A stretch of DNA of 14,217 nt, taken from contig JANNRR010000111.1 in NCBI GenBank assembly GCA_031401675.1, positions 1 through 14,217 of the forward strand, read 5' to 3'. A model generated the notes under the pieces. That model searched no databases. It saw nothing but the letters and a program-made list of their open reading frames with translations, and was not told where the DNA came from. Source of the DNA: JANNRR01 sp031401675. Its GTDB lineage: Bacteria; Pseudomonadota; Alphaproteobacteria; Rhodobacterales; Rhodobacteraceae. The translations under genes and the position numbers were made by a program. Below are positions 1 through 7,018 of this stretch, piece by piece; positions within the stretch are counted from its first letter, which is position 1; every line of letters begins with the position of its first letter.

Positions 1-22
1 CAGACGCCATTTCTGTTGTTTT

Positions 23-50
23 GCCCGATTTGATTTCAATCAAATCGGGC
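23..50. repeat. Perfect inverted repeat, 13-bp arms
   Basis: The arm GCCCGATTTGATT at 23-35 is followed after two bases by its exact reverse complement AATCAAATCGGGC at 38-50. It could fold as a stable hairpin on either strand. Neither strand has a T-run directly after the stem: the minus strand continues with AAAAC and the plus strand with GC-rich sequence. It is therefore not a standard intrinsic terminator. It lies about 235 bases beyond the lpxB stop and might stabilise or end that long transcript, or belong to something left of the window. Confidence 0.8.
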
Positions 51-78
51 CGCGCCTGCCTGCCCATGGGCAGGCGCG
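51..78. repeat. GC-rich inverted repeat next to the first hairpin
   Basis: CGCGCCTGCC at 51-60 pairs exactly with GGCAGGCGCG at 69-78 around an 8-base loop. A second register, 58-75, is an 18-base perfect palindrome centred on CCATGG. It directly abuts the AT-richer hairpin at 23-50, so the two form a tandem pair. No T-run follows on either strand. Function unknown. Confidence 0.7.
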
Positions 79-177
79 ATAGAGCGCCAGCCCAGTCAGG
101 CGCGCCCCGATTTCCCTACCACAGCACCAAGTCCAACCTCCCTTGCCCGACGGCTTGCGCCCTTGGGCAACGGGCCG

Positions 178-202
178 GTTGTCCGTCTACTGGACGGCCA
201 AC
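178..202. repeat. Imperfect inverted repeat downstream of lpxB
   Basis: GTTGTCCGTC at 178-187 and GACGGCCAAC at 193-202 are complementary at nine of ten positions, with a 5-base loop. A shorter 6-bp pair (TTGCCC at 143-148 with GGGCAA at 165-170) lies just before it. With the two repeats nearer the window edge, they make most of the gene-free 1-285 stretch potentially structured. I see no convincing coding frame there. Confidence 0.5.
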
Positions 203-285
203 TTAACGGCCCGGTCTCGCGACGTCGAACGGTGGTGCAGGAGGCGAGGGCGAAGGTTGTTCATCGATATTCACTCTGCCCCGCA

Positions 286-1590
286 TCATGCCTCCCCCGC
301 CAGCACCCCAAGCACCGCCCGCGCCGCCCGCAGGCCGGGGGCTTCGCCGCCCTGCCCCAGCCGCACCATCGTCAGGTCCATCGCCGCCAGTTGCGCGTCG
401 CGTTCCGGGCCGCCCTGCAGCAGTCGGGTCAAAGCCGGGGCCATGCGGTCGGCGCGACAGTCGCGGCCGAGGAATTCCGGCACGGTGCGGGTTTCTGATA
501 CCAGATTGACCAGCGTCACCGTATCAACCTTCAAGAGCCGCCCGATGATCTGGCGCGACAGCCACGCCATGTCATAGCCGATCACCATCGGCGTGCGGCT
601 GGCGGCCAATTCCAGCGACACCGTGCCCGAGGCGGCCAGCGCCACCGATGCCGCCGCAAAGGCCGCGCGTTTTCTGGAGGAATCGCTGGCAGCATCGCTG
701 GCGGCATCGCTGGCAGCATCGCCGCCTGAACCGCAGCCAGAATCACCGCCAGCGTATTTCGGCACCAGCACCAGCGGTTCGCCCGGCCAGCCGCGCACGG
801 CGTCCCGCACCAGGTCCGCGACCGCCGCCACGGTCGGGATCACCACCCGCGCCGCCGGAAATGACGGCACCACCCGCGCCAGGGTTTCGCCGAATCGCGG
901 TGCCAGTCGTGCCACCTCGCCCCGGCGCGACCCGGGCAGCACCAGGATGACCGGAGCATCGCGGGATAGCCCGTGTTCCAGCCGAAAGGCGGCGGCCTCG
1001 CTGCGCCCGGCCTGCGGTTCCGCCACCACCGGATGACCGACGAATGTGCAGCCCATGCCGGCTGCGGTCATGTACGGCGGCTCGAACGGCAACAGCGCCA
1101 GCACATGGTCGATCACCCCGGCCATTTTCGCCGCCCGCCCCGGCCGCCAGGCCCAGACGCTGGGGGCGACATAATGGATGGTGCGCAGCGGGCCCGCCGC
1201 CTTGGCCAGCCGTGCCACGCGCAGACAAAAATCCGGGCTGTCGATGGTGATCAGCGCATCGGGGCCAATCGCCGCCACCGCCGCCGCGCATTCCGCGATC
1301 CGCCGTTTCAGCGCGAAATACTTCGGCAGGACCTCGGCGATGCCCATCAGCGAGATCTCGTGCATCGGGAACTGGCTGACCAGTCCCTGCGCCTGCATCG
1401 CCGGACCGCCGACGCCGTGAAACCGCACACCAGGGGCCAGCATCCGCAACCCGGCCATCAGTGCCGCGCCCAGACGGTCGCCTGACGGCTCACCGGCGAT
1501 CAGATAGAGGGTCGGGCCTGTCCCTGCCAACTGCTGTACTGCCGGGTCCGGCACCGCGCCCGCATCCGGCCCGGCACCCGTCCCGGTCAC
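286..1590 (-). CDS. lpxB: Lipid-A-disaccharide synthase LpxB, with linker insertion
   Basis: LpxB joins UDP-2,3-diacylglucosamine to lipid X, giving the lipid A disaccharide at the inner face of the inner membrane. The 434-residue protein shows IAGEPSGD (31-38), ITIDSPDF with the conserved Asp (about 114-121), HYVAPSVWAWR (139-149), LPFE (167-170), FVGHP (183-187), LPGSRRGE (218-225) and AASGTVSLE (319-327). It is longer than the roughly 385 residues usual for the family. There is about 20 extra residues at the N-terminus and an insertion near 278-307, rich in Gly, Ser, Asp and Ala, with three DAAS repeats. The start is GTG at 1590, overlapping the lpxI stop by four bases. An internal GTG (codon 13) or TTG (codon 21) would remove the extension and cannot be excluded. 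It is the last recognisable gene of the cluster. Confidence 0.95.
   Translation of the reverse strand: MTGTGAGPDAGAVPDPAVQQLAGTGPTLYLIAGEPSGDRLGAALMAGLRMLAPGVRFHGVGGPAMQAQGLVSQFPMHEISLMGIAEVLPKYFALKRRIAECAAAVAAIGPDALITIDSPDFCLRVARLAKAAGPLRTIHYVAPSVWAWRPGRAAKMAGVIDHVLALLPFEPPYMTAAGMGCTFVGHPVVAEPQAGRSEAAAFRLEHGLSRDAPVILVLPGSRRGEVARLAPRFGETLARVVPSFPAARVVIPTVAAVADLVRDAVRGWPGEPLVLVPKYAGGDSGCGSGGDAASDAASDAASDSSRKRAAFAAASVALAASGTVSLELAASRTPMVIGYDMAWLSRQIIGRLLKVDTVTLVNLVSETRTVPEFLGRDCRADRMAPALTRLLQGGPERDAQLAAMDLTMVRLGQGGEAPGLRAARAVLGVLAGEA
685..720 (-). repeat. 12-bp tandem repeat x3 inside lpxB
   Basis: Three consecutive 12-base units (GATGCTGCCAGC on the coding strand; the middle unit differs by one base) encode three DAAS tetrapeptides, residues 291-302 of LpxB. 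They sit in a low-complexity insertion before the AASGT motif. The unit length keeps frame whatever the copy number. Confidence 0.9.
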
Positions 1591-2414
1591 AGCCCGCGGG
1601 CCCAGAGGAACAGGCCAAGACTATCGGCAAGCGCCACCATCTCTTCCCGGTCCAGGAGCATCACGCCGCCAGCTTCAAAGGCGATGCCGGCCAGACCGGC
1701 GGCATGGGCCAGCCGCAGCGTATCCGGACCGAGGGCCGGCAGGTCGATGCGGCGGTCCTGCCCGGGCTTCACCGCCTTGTAGATCACGCCGCCCGCGCCT
1801 TCGGGATCAGGGCGCAGATGCGCGTGGCGCGCCGCCTCGGCCAGCATGGCATCTGTACCCGGCAGAGCCTCGACCGCCAGACACAGGCCCTGGGCCACCA
1901 CCGCCCCCTGCCCGACATCGACCGACCCCAGTGCCGCCACGATCATGGCGGCGCGCTGAACGTCGGCCTCGTCCGCCTCGGTCGGGTCGATCCGCCCGAG
2001 GATGCCGGGCCCCGGCACCAGATCGGGGGCGATGACATCGGCACCGACCACGGCAAAGCCATCCTCCTCGAAGATCGCGATCACTTCACGCAAGGTCGCG
2101 TCATCGCCGGCCTGCATCGCCGCGACCAGTCGCGGCACCAGAGCGGCGGTAAACGGGTCGAACAGGGCCGGGTCCAGCCGGGGGCGGCTGACGGCACCGG
2201 CAAACACCACATCGGTGATGCCCAGATCGTGCAGCCGGTCGATGAACAGCGCCAGCCGCTCGATCCGGAACCGCTCCTTCGGGCGGTCGGCCGTGACCGG
2301 AAACCCGTCGATTTCGGCCAGAAGGTACGGCCGCCCGGCCTTTTCCAGCGCCGCCACCAGCAGCATCGGCAGCCGCCCGGTGCCCGCGATGATGGCCAGC
2401 CGGGCGGCGGTCAT
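1587..2414 (-). CDS. lpxI: UDP-2,3-diacylglucosamine pyrophosphatase LpxI
   Basis: LpxI (DUF1009 family) hydrolyses UDP-2,3-diacylglucosamine to lipid X and UMP, supplying LpxB. It is the usual replacement for LpxH in alphaproteobacteria. The 275-residue protein has the N-terminal LAIIAGTGRLP segment (6-16), FAGAVSRP (71-78), GAVVAQGLCLAVEALPGTD (170-188) and VKPGQDRRIDLPALG (215-229). Asp224 in that last motif matches the catalytic Asp reported for Caulobacter LpxI, by position and context. The ATG overlaps the lpxA stop as ATGA, and the 3' end overlaps lpxB as GTGA. It thus lies exactly between the enzymes acting before and after it. Confidence 0.96.
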   Translation of the reverse strand: MTAARLAIIAGTGRLPMLLVAALEKAGRPYLLAEIDGFPVTADRPKERFRIERLALFIDRLHDLGITDVVFAGAVSRPRLDPALFDPFTAALVPRLVAAMQAGDDATLREVIAIFEEDGFAVVGADVIAPDLVPGPGILGRIDPTEADEADVQRAAMIVAALGSVDVGQGAVVAQGLCLAVEALPGTDAMLAEAARHAHLRPDPEGAGGVIYKAVKPGQDRRIDLPALGPDTLRLAHAAGLAGIAFEAGGVMLLDREEMVALADSLGLFLWARGL

Positions 2415-3208
2415 CTGGGCGTCAGGAAGTTGCGTTCGGTGGAGCCGAGGATGAAGCCGACCATTTCGCGGACCAGCGCGCTGTCGGTGGTGTCGGCCAG
2501 CCGGGCAGCGCGTTCGGCAAAGGCGCCCTCGCCGTCCTTCAGGCTGGCATAGGCGTCACGCAGCGCGGTGATGTCGGCGCGGTCGGTGCCGCGGCGTTTC
2601 AGCCCGACCAGGTTCAGCCCGTCCAACTCGCCGCGCGGGCCTTGCACCAGCCCGTGCGGGATGACGTCGTTGGTCACCATGGTCACCGCGCCGATGATGG
2701 CCCCGCGCCCGATGCGGACCCATTGGTGGATGCCCGACAGGCCGCCGATGATCACGTCATCCTCAATGACGCAATGGCCGCCGAGCGCCGCCTGATTGGC
2801 CAGAATGACCCGGTTGCCGACCTGACAGTCGTGCCCGACATGCGCCCCGGTCATGAACAGGCAGTCGTCACCGACCAGGGTGATGCCGCCGCCGCCGCTG
2901 GTGCCGGTGTTCAGGGTCGCGCCCTCGCGGATGCGGCATCGGGCTCCGACGATCAGGCGAGTGCGTTCACCGCGGAACTTCAGGTCCTGCGGCACTTCGC
3001 CGACGCAGGCGAACGGAAAGATGACGGTGTCGGCGCCGATGTCGGTCCAGCCGGTGACGACGGCGTGCGATTTCACCTGGGTGCCTGCGGCCAGCCGCAC
3101 CTCGGGCCCGATCAGGGCAAAGGCCCCGACGCTGACGCCCGCGCCGATGTCGGCACCGGCTTCGACGACGGCAAGGGGATGGACGCGGGCGCTGGCATCG
3201 ATGCTCAT
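2411..3208 (-). CDS. lpxA: UDP-N-acetylglucosamine O-acyltransferase LpxA
   Basis: LpxA moves a 3-hydroxyacyl chain from ACP to the 3-OH of UDP-GlcNAc, the first step of lipid A synthesis, in the cytoplasm. The 265-residue length is normal. The first two thirds show the hexapeptide-repeat pattern of a left-handed beta-helix, and the C-terminal part is helical with GLKRRG (202-207). His126 in GHDCQVGN aligns with catalytic His125 of E. coli; His123, His145 and His161 align with its other conserved histidines. Without gaps, Ala174 aligns with E. coli Gly173, the residue that sets acyl-chain length. ATG start four bases after the fabZ stop; the 3' end overlaps lpxI by four bases. Confidence 0.97.
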   Translation of the reverse strand: MSIDASARVHPLAVVEAGADIGAGVSVGAFALIGPEVRLAAGTQVKSHAVVTGWTDIGADTVIFPFACVGEVPQDLKFRGERTRLIVGARCRIREGATLNTGTSGGGGITLVGDDCLFMTGAHVGHDCQVGNRVILANQAALGGHCVIEDDVIIGGLSGIHQWVRIGRGAIIGAVTMVTNDVIPHGLVQGPRGELDGLNLVGLKRRGTDRADITALRDAYASLKDGEGAFAERAARLADTTDSALVREMVGFILGSTERNFLTPR

Positions 3209-3212
3209 CGGC

Positions 3213-3728
3213 TCAACGTTTCGGCAGGTCGATCATGGCGGTGAAATCGGCCTCGGCCGCGATCTCGCCGTCGATCTTGCCGGCACCGTGGAATTTCCAG
3301 ATGCGCGCGCCGCTGCGCAGCACGGTGACATGCAGTTCCAGCACATCGCCCGGCACCACCTTGCGGCGGAACTTGCAGTTGTCGATGTTCATGAAATAGA
3401 CCAGCGGGTTCTTGTCGACCAGATCAAGGGTGATGCCGACCAGCACCGCAGCGGTTTGCGCCATCGCCTCGATGATGGTGACGCCGGGCATGATCGGGGT
3501 TTGCGGAAAGTGGCCCTGAAAGTGCGGTTCGTTGAAGGTGACGTTCTTGATGCCGAGCGCGCGCTGGTTCGGTACCACGTCGCGGACCTTGTCGATCAAG
3601 AGGAACGGGTAGCGGTGCGGGATGATCCGCTGGATCAGGTGGATGTCGGCATCGGACGCGGGGTATGGCACCGGAGTCGCCGGGGCAGTTTTACCGTTCG
3701 GTGTTGCCAGCGACTGCACTTCGGTCAT
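3213..3728 (-). CDS. fabZ: 3-hydroxyacyl-ACP dehydratase FabZ
   Basis: FabZ removes water from 3-hydroxyacyl-ACP in fatty-acid elongation; its substrates are also the acyl donors for LpxA. The 171-residue hot-dog-fold protein has IPHRYPFLLIDKV (36-48) and GHFPQTPIMPGV (72-83), with His73 and Glu87 as the expected catalytic pair, 14 residues apart as in other FabZ proteins. I chose the ATG at 3728 because GAGGAAG precedes it at good spacing. The frame stays open to a Met at 3785, but that one has no family match. Even so there is a Pro/Ala/Thr-rich extension of about 15-20 residues. An 89-base gap separates it from ompH and holds a promoter-like motif. Confidence 0.95.
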   Translation of the reverse strand: MTEVQSLATPNGKTAPATPVPYPASDADIHLIQRIIPHRYPFLLIDKVRDVVPNQRALGIKNVTFNEPHFQGHFPQTPIMPGVTIIEAMAQTAAVLVGITLDLVDKNPLVYFMNIDNCKFRRKVVPGDVLELHVTVLRSGARIWKFHGAGKIDGEIAAEADFTAMIDLPKR

Positions 3729-3754
3729 GGACGCTTCCTCAGCCTTTGACTGTG

Positions 3755-3785
3755 CCTGACTAGCAACTCGGCTCCGGGCTGGCAA
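3755..3785 (-). promoter_or_regulatory. Candidate promoter before fabZ
   Basis: On the minus strand TTGCCA (3780-3785), 17 bases, then TAGTCAGG (3762-3755). The -10-like element ends about 28 bases before the fabZ ATG. The -10 is far from TATAAT, so the case rests mainly on the same arrangement before bamA. It would allow separate expression of fabZ-lpxA-lpxI-lpxB. Confidence 0.3.
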
Positions 3786-3817
3786 GGCGCGGGCGGTCCG
3801 GAATGTCGGCGTCGGTG

Positions 3818-4477
3818 TCAGTCGTTGCCACCCGGCGGGGGCAGCGGTTGCGGGTCCGGGACCGGGTCGGGCGGTGGCGACAGGGCGGCACCGTCGCCCA
3901 GCATCCGGTCGATCCGCGCGATGGCTTCATCGGTGACGTCGATCCTATCGGCGGACAGGAAAACCGCACGGTTGTCCAGAATCGCCACCGCCCCGGCTTC
4001 GCGCACCAGTTCCCCCAGAACCGGTGCCGCGGCCCGGTAAAACCGCTGGCGCTCCTCGTCGCGGCGGCTGGACAGGCGCTTGACCTTTTCGTCCTGAACC
4101 CGCCGGATTTCGACGACGCGCGCATCGAAATCGTCGGCCAGCAGCCGGAACTCGGCGGCGGGCAAGGTCGGGCGACGCTCGGTCAGGTCCTGCTCTTCGG
4201 CGGTCAGTTTCGCCTCGATCGCCCGATTCTCGGCGGCCAGCGCCTGCGAGGCCGCCACAATCTCGCCGTCGACCCGGCGACCATAGGCCGATCCCAGGAA
4301 CAGCCGGTCCTGATCCAGCGTCAGCACCGGGCTTGGCTCGATCGGGCTGTCGACCTCGAAGCCCGGGCCGACCGGGGTGGGCACCTCGGACGGGGTCGCC
4401 TGCTGTGCCGGAGCAGGTTGCAGGAACAGGGCCACCACCGGCAAGGCCGCGATGCCCAGGGCGGCGCTGCGCGGCAT
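3818..4477 (-). CDS. OmpH/Skp-family periplasmic chaperone
   Basis: This 219-residue protein looks like the OmpH/Skp family, which holds unfolded outer-membrane proteins in the periplasm on their way to BamA. Residues 1-24 form a signal peptide with a probable cut after Ala24 (APA before Gln). Residues about 65-155 are highly charged and helical, consistent with the Skp coiled-coil arms. They are followed by the conserved-looking AVAILDNRAVFLSADRIDVTD segment, typical of the family's C-terminal part. The tail is Pro-rich. Sequence identity in this family is low, so the call leans on the pattern and on the position directly after bamA. The ATG shares its A with the bamA stop (TGATG), and I see no Shine-Dalgarno, so translation is probably coupled to bamA. 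Confidence 0.85.
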   Translation of the reverse strand: MPRSAALGIAALPVVALFLQPAPAQQATPSEVPTPVGPGFEVDSPIEPSPVLTLDQDRLFLGSAYGRRVDGEIVAASQALAAENRAIEAKLTAEEQDLTERRPTLPAAEFRLLADDFDARVVEIRRVQDEKVKRLSSRRDEERQRFYRAAAPVLGELVREAGAVAILDNRAVFLSADRIDVTDEAIARIDRMLGDGAALSPPPDPVPDPQPLPPPGGND

Positions 4478-6810
4478 CAGAACCGGGTCGAGACGGTCAG
4501 ATCGAACGTCTGTTCCTTGTCGTAGCTTTCCTTGAGCAGTGCCCGGGAGAAGTTGAAGCGCAAGGGGCCGATCGGCGTTTCCCAGAACACCGAAAAGCCG
4601 ATGGCCGACCGCAGGTTCATGCTGTCATCGACCGGGCTGGCCCCGGCTGGCCCGCCGTTGATGTTGTCAAGGCTCCAGACCGAGCCGACATCCAGAAACA
4701 ACCCGCCCGATACGCCGTATTCTTCCGGCAGACCCAGCGGAAAGTCGGCCTCGAACCGGGCCACGGCGAACAGGTTGCCGCCAAGCGCATCCTCGTTGTC
4801 CACCGCCAGATCGCGCGGCCCGATCCCGTTTGGTTCGAACCCGCGGATCTTGCCGTTAAGAAAGAAACGCTCGGTGACCCGGCTGTTGCCGCTGAGCGTG
4901 GCGATGGCGCCGCCTTCGACGATGGCGCGCAAGGTGACTTCTTCGTTCAGCACCCGGGTTTCGGCCAGAACCAGCGCGGTCGTGGTGATCGCCTTGGTGT
5001 CGCCGCCAATGCCCGCGTAATCCTGGTTGAACCGCAACAGCACGCCGCCGGTCGGGTTCAACCCGGTGCGGCGGGTATCGAAGCTGTAGGTGTAGCCGAG
5101 CGACGAACTCAACAGGCTGCCCTGTTCCAGTTTCAGCACATCGGACGAGCCGGTGGTGCCACCGGTCCCGGCATCGATGTTGCTGATCGTGTCATTCGAC
5201 ACCTGGTAGCGCAGTTCCAGCCGGCCATTCTGGCTCAGCGGAAACTCGATGGACGGGCTCAACCCGACGTTCCGAGTGTCGTAGGCGGAATTGTCGTTGT
5301 CGGTCTGCTGGTAATAGCCGTTGAAGCGAAAGCGCAGGTCGCGGCCCAGAAACGCCGGTTCGATGAAGTTGATCGAGGAGTTGGCGGAAGCTGACGCGGT
5401 ATCGACATTGATGCTGAGGGTCTGGCCGCGCCCGAGAAAGTTGGTTTCGGAAAAGCCGATGGCCAGTCCGACCCCGACATTGACGCCGTAGCTGACGCCG
5501 AACGAAAGGGTGCCGGTCGGCTGCTCCTCGACGTTCACATCGACGATGACCTGATCCGGGCTAGAGCCTTCGCGGGTATCGACGCGCGCATCCGAAAAGA
5601 AGCCGAGGGCGCGGATGCGTTCGGCGCTGTCGCGAATCTCGCGCGGATTGAACGGATCGCCTTCGACGGTGCGGAACTGCCGGCGCACCACCTGATCCAG
5701 CGTGGTGGCATTGCCTTCGATGTCGATGCGTTCGACGAATACCCGGGGGCCGCGCACCAGCGCAAACGCCACGTCCAGCGTCAGATTGCGGTCGTTGCGG
5801 GTGATGCGCGGGTCGATCCGCACGAAGTTGAGGCCCTTGCGCAGCGCCAGCGCCTCCATCCGTGCGATGGTGTTTTCGATCAGCGTCGGCGAATAGGTGA
5901 CGCCGGGGCGCAGCTTGATGACCGCCTGAAACTCGGCCGCGTCCACCTCTTCCACCTCGGACACCGCCGTGATTTCGCCGAAATTGTAGGGCTGACCCTC
6001 GCGCACGGTAAAGGTGATGAAAAAGCCGTTGCGTTGCCGCGCCAGTTCCGAGGTCGCCGACAGCACCTGAAAATCGACATAGCCGCGTGACAGGTAGAAA
6101 TCGGTCAGGACCGCCTTGTCGAACTCCAGCCGTTCCGGAACAAAGGTGTCGCGCTGGATCAGCTGGCGCAGGAAACCGGCCTGCTTGGTTTCCAGCACTT
6201 GGCGGAGGCGGCGGTCGGAAAAGGCGCGGTTGCCGACAAACGACAACCGCTCGATCTCGACCACGCGGCCTTCGCTGATTTCGAACACCAGATCGATGCG
6301 GTTGTCGGAGCGGTTGATGATCCGGGGCGTGACCGAGGCGGAATAGCGCCCGGCGGCCCGGTAGGCTTCGGCGATGGCGGCGGCATCGGCCTCGGCTTGG
6401 GCCGGTGCGTAGACCCGGCGCGAGGCCGAGCCGATCAGTTCGGCCAGCCGTTCGTCCTTGATGCGCTTGTTGCCCTCGAAGCTGATGCGGTTGATGGTGG
6501 CAAACTCGGCGACCCGGATGATCAGGGTGCCGCCGTTCGGCACAAACTCCACGGTCTGGAACAGGCCTGCCCCCTGCACGCGCTGAAAGGCGGCGTTCAG
6601 TTCACCCGCCGTCACCGGCTTGCCCCGCTCGATCGCCGCATAGCTCAGGATGGTGGCGGCATCGATGCGCTGGTTGCCCTCGATCTGGATGGCGTTGAAG
6701 CGGTAGGTCTGGGCCTGCGCCGCCGAGCCGCCGACCAGGGCCAGGCCAAAGACCGCCAACAGAACCGCAGCCGCCAAGCGCAGCGCCCGAGACCGCATTC
6801 CGTCACGCAT
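4477..6810 (-). CDS. bamA: Outer-membrane protein assembly factor BamA
   Basis: BamA is the Omp85 barrel that inserts beta-barrel proteins into the outer membrane. The 777-residue product has a signal peptide (about 1-33, AQA before Gln34). Five POTRA domains follow at roughly 36-101, 103-181, 183-271, 274-353 and 354-430, several carrying the typical I-EGN or FVGN signature (IQIEGN, ISFEGN, LSFVGN, IDIEGN). The barrel runs from about 431 to the end. IRGF at 655-658 is the conserved loop-6 VRGF-type motif, and the protein ends in a terminal Phe (STRF), as expected for a beta-signal. ATG at 6810 has GGGGG at fair spacing; Met5 at 6798 is an alternative. A promoter-like motif lies just upstream. 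Confidence 0.97.
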   Translation of the reverse strand: MRDGMRSRALRLAAAVLLAVFGLALVGGSAAQAQTYRFNAIQIEGNQRIDAATILSYAAIERGKPVTAGELNAAFQRVQGAGLFQTVEFVPNGGTLIIRVAEFATINRISFEGNKRIKDERLAELIGSASRRVYAPAQAEADAAAIAEAYRAAGRYSASVTPRIINRSDNRIDLVFEISEGRVVEIERLSFVGNRAFSDRRLRQVLETKQAGFLRQLIQRDTFVPERLEFDKAVLTDFYLSRGYVDFQVLSATSELARQRNGFFITFTVREGQPYNFGEITAVSEVEEVDAAEFQAVIKLRPGVTYSPTLIENTIARMEALALRKGLNFVRIDPRITRNDRNLTLDVAFALVRGPRVFVERIDIEGNATTLDQVVRRQFRTVEGDPFNPREIRDSAERIRALGFFSDARVDTREGSSPDQVIVDVNVEEQPTGTLSFGVSYGVNVGVGLAIGFSETNFLGRGQTLSINVDTASASANSSINFIEPAFLGRDLRFRFNGYYQQTDNDNSAYDTRNVGLSPSIEFPLSQNGRLELRYQVSNDTISNIDAGTGGTTGSSDVLKLEQGSLLSSSLGYTYSFDTRRTGLNPTGGVLLRFNQDYAGIGGDTKAITTTALVLAETRVLNEEVTLRAIVEGGAIATLSGNSRVTERFFLNGKIRGFEPNGIGPRDLAVDNEDALGGNLFAVARFEADFPLGLPEEYGVSGGLFLDVGSVWSLDNINGGPAGASPVDDSMNLRSAIGFSVFWETPIGPLRFNFSRALLKESYDKEQTFDLTVSTRF

Positions 6811-6838
6811 CTGATTGCCCCCAAGGCTATTGCAGAGA

Positions 6839-6869
6839 CCTGACTACCGGCAATGACTTGGCTTGTCAA
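6839..6869 (-). promoter_or_regulatory. Candidate promoter before bamA
   Basis: On the minus strand a perfect -35 hexamer TTGACA (6864-6869) is followed after 17 bases by TAGTCAGG (6846-6839), about 30 bases before the bamA ATG. The -35 and spacing are ideal; the -10 is weak. The same -10 octamer and spacing occur before fabZ. Confidence 0.4.
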
Positions 6870-6970
6870 AAGGCCTTGCGCCGGGGCGAACGCCGCTGCC
6901 GTGCGACCGGCGTGATGCTGCTTCCGGGTGGGCCGGGGTGGCTGTGGTTGTGGGGGAAATGACGGGCCGC

Positions 6971-7010
6971 GCCGGTGGCAGTGCCGGGTGCAGCGCCGGC
7001 GGCAGTGCCG
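6971..7010. repeat. Pair of 16-bp direct repeats between bamA and the small gene
   Basis: GCCGGTGGCAGTGCCG at 6971-6986 and GCCGGCGGCAGTGCCG at 6995-7010 differ at one base and start 24 bases apart. They lie immediately after the end of the 76-residue gene, in the 208-base gap before bamA. Each contains a short GGC/GCC inverted repeat, so hairpins are possible. No T-run follows on the minus strand. Apart from the bamA promoter motif, I see nothing else in the gap. Confidence 0.55.
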
Positions 7011-7018
7011 CGTCAGGA

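Noticed and set aside
23..78. Intrinsic terminator for lpxB
   Set aside because: The stems are strong but no T-run follows on the minus strand, and they are more than 200 bases from the stop codon; kept only as repeats.
21..577. Short plus-strand frames in and beyond the left gene-free stretch
   Set aside because: Arg/Pro/Ala-rich translations that run into the antisense of lpxB; no start support or family likeness.
1461..2552. Plus-strand open frame of 363 codons opposite lpxI
   Set aside because: Antisense to lpxI and the ends of its neighbours, with His/Arg/Gln-rich shadow composition and no recognisable domain.
3803..5394. Overlapping plus-strand frames opposite ompH and bamA
   Set aside because: Both are shadows of well-supported minus-strand genes, without ribosome sites or motifs.
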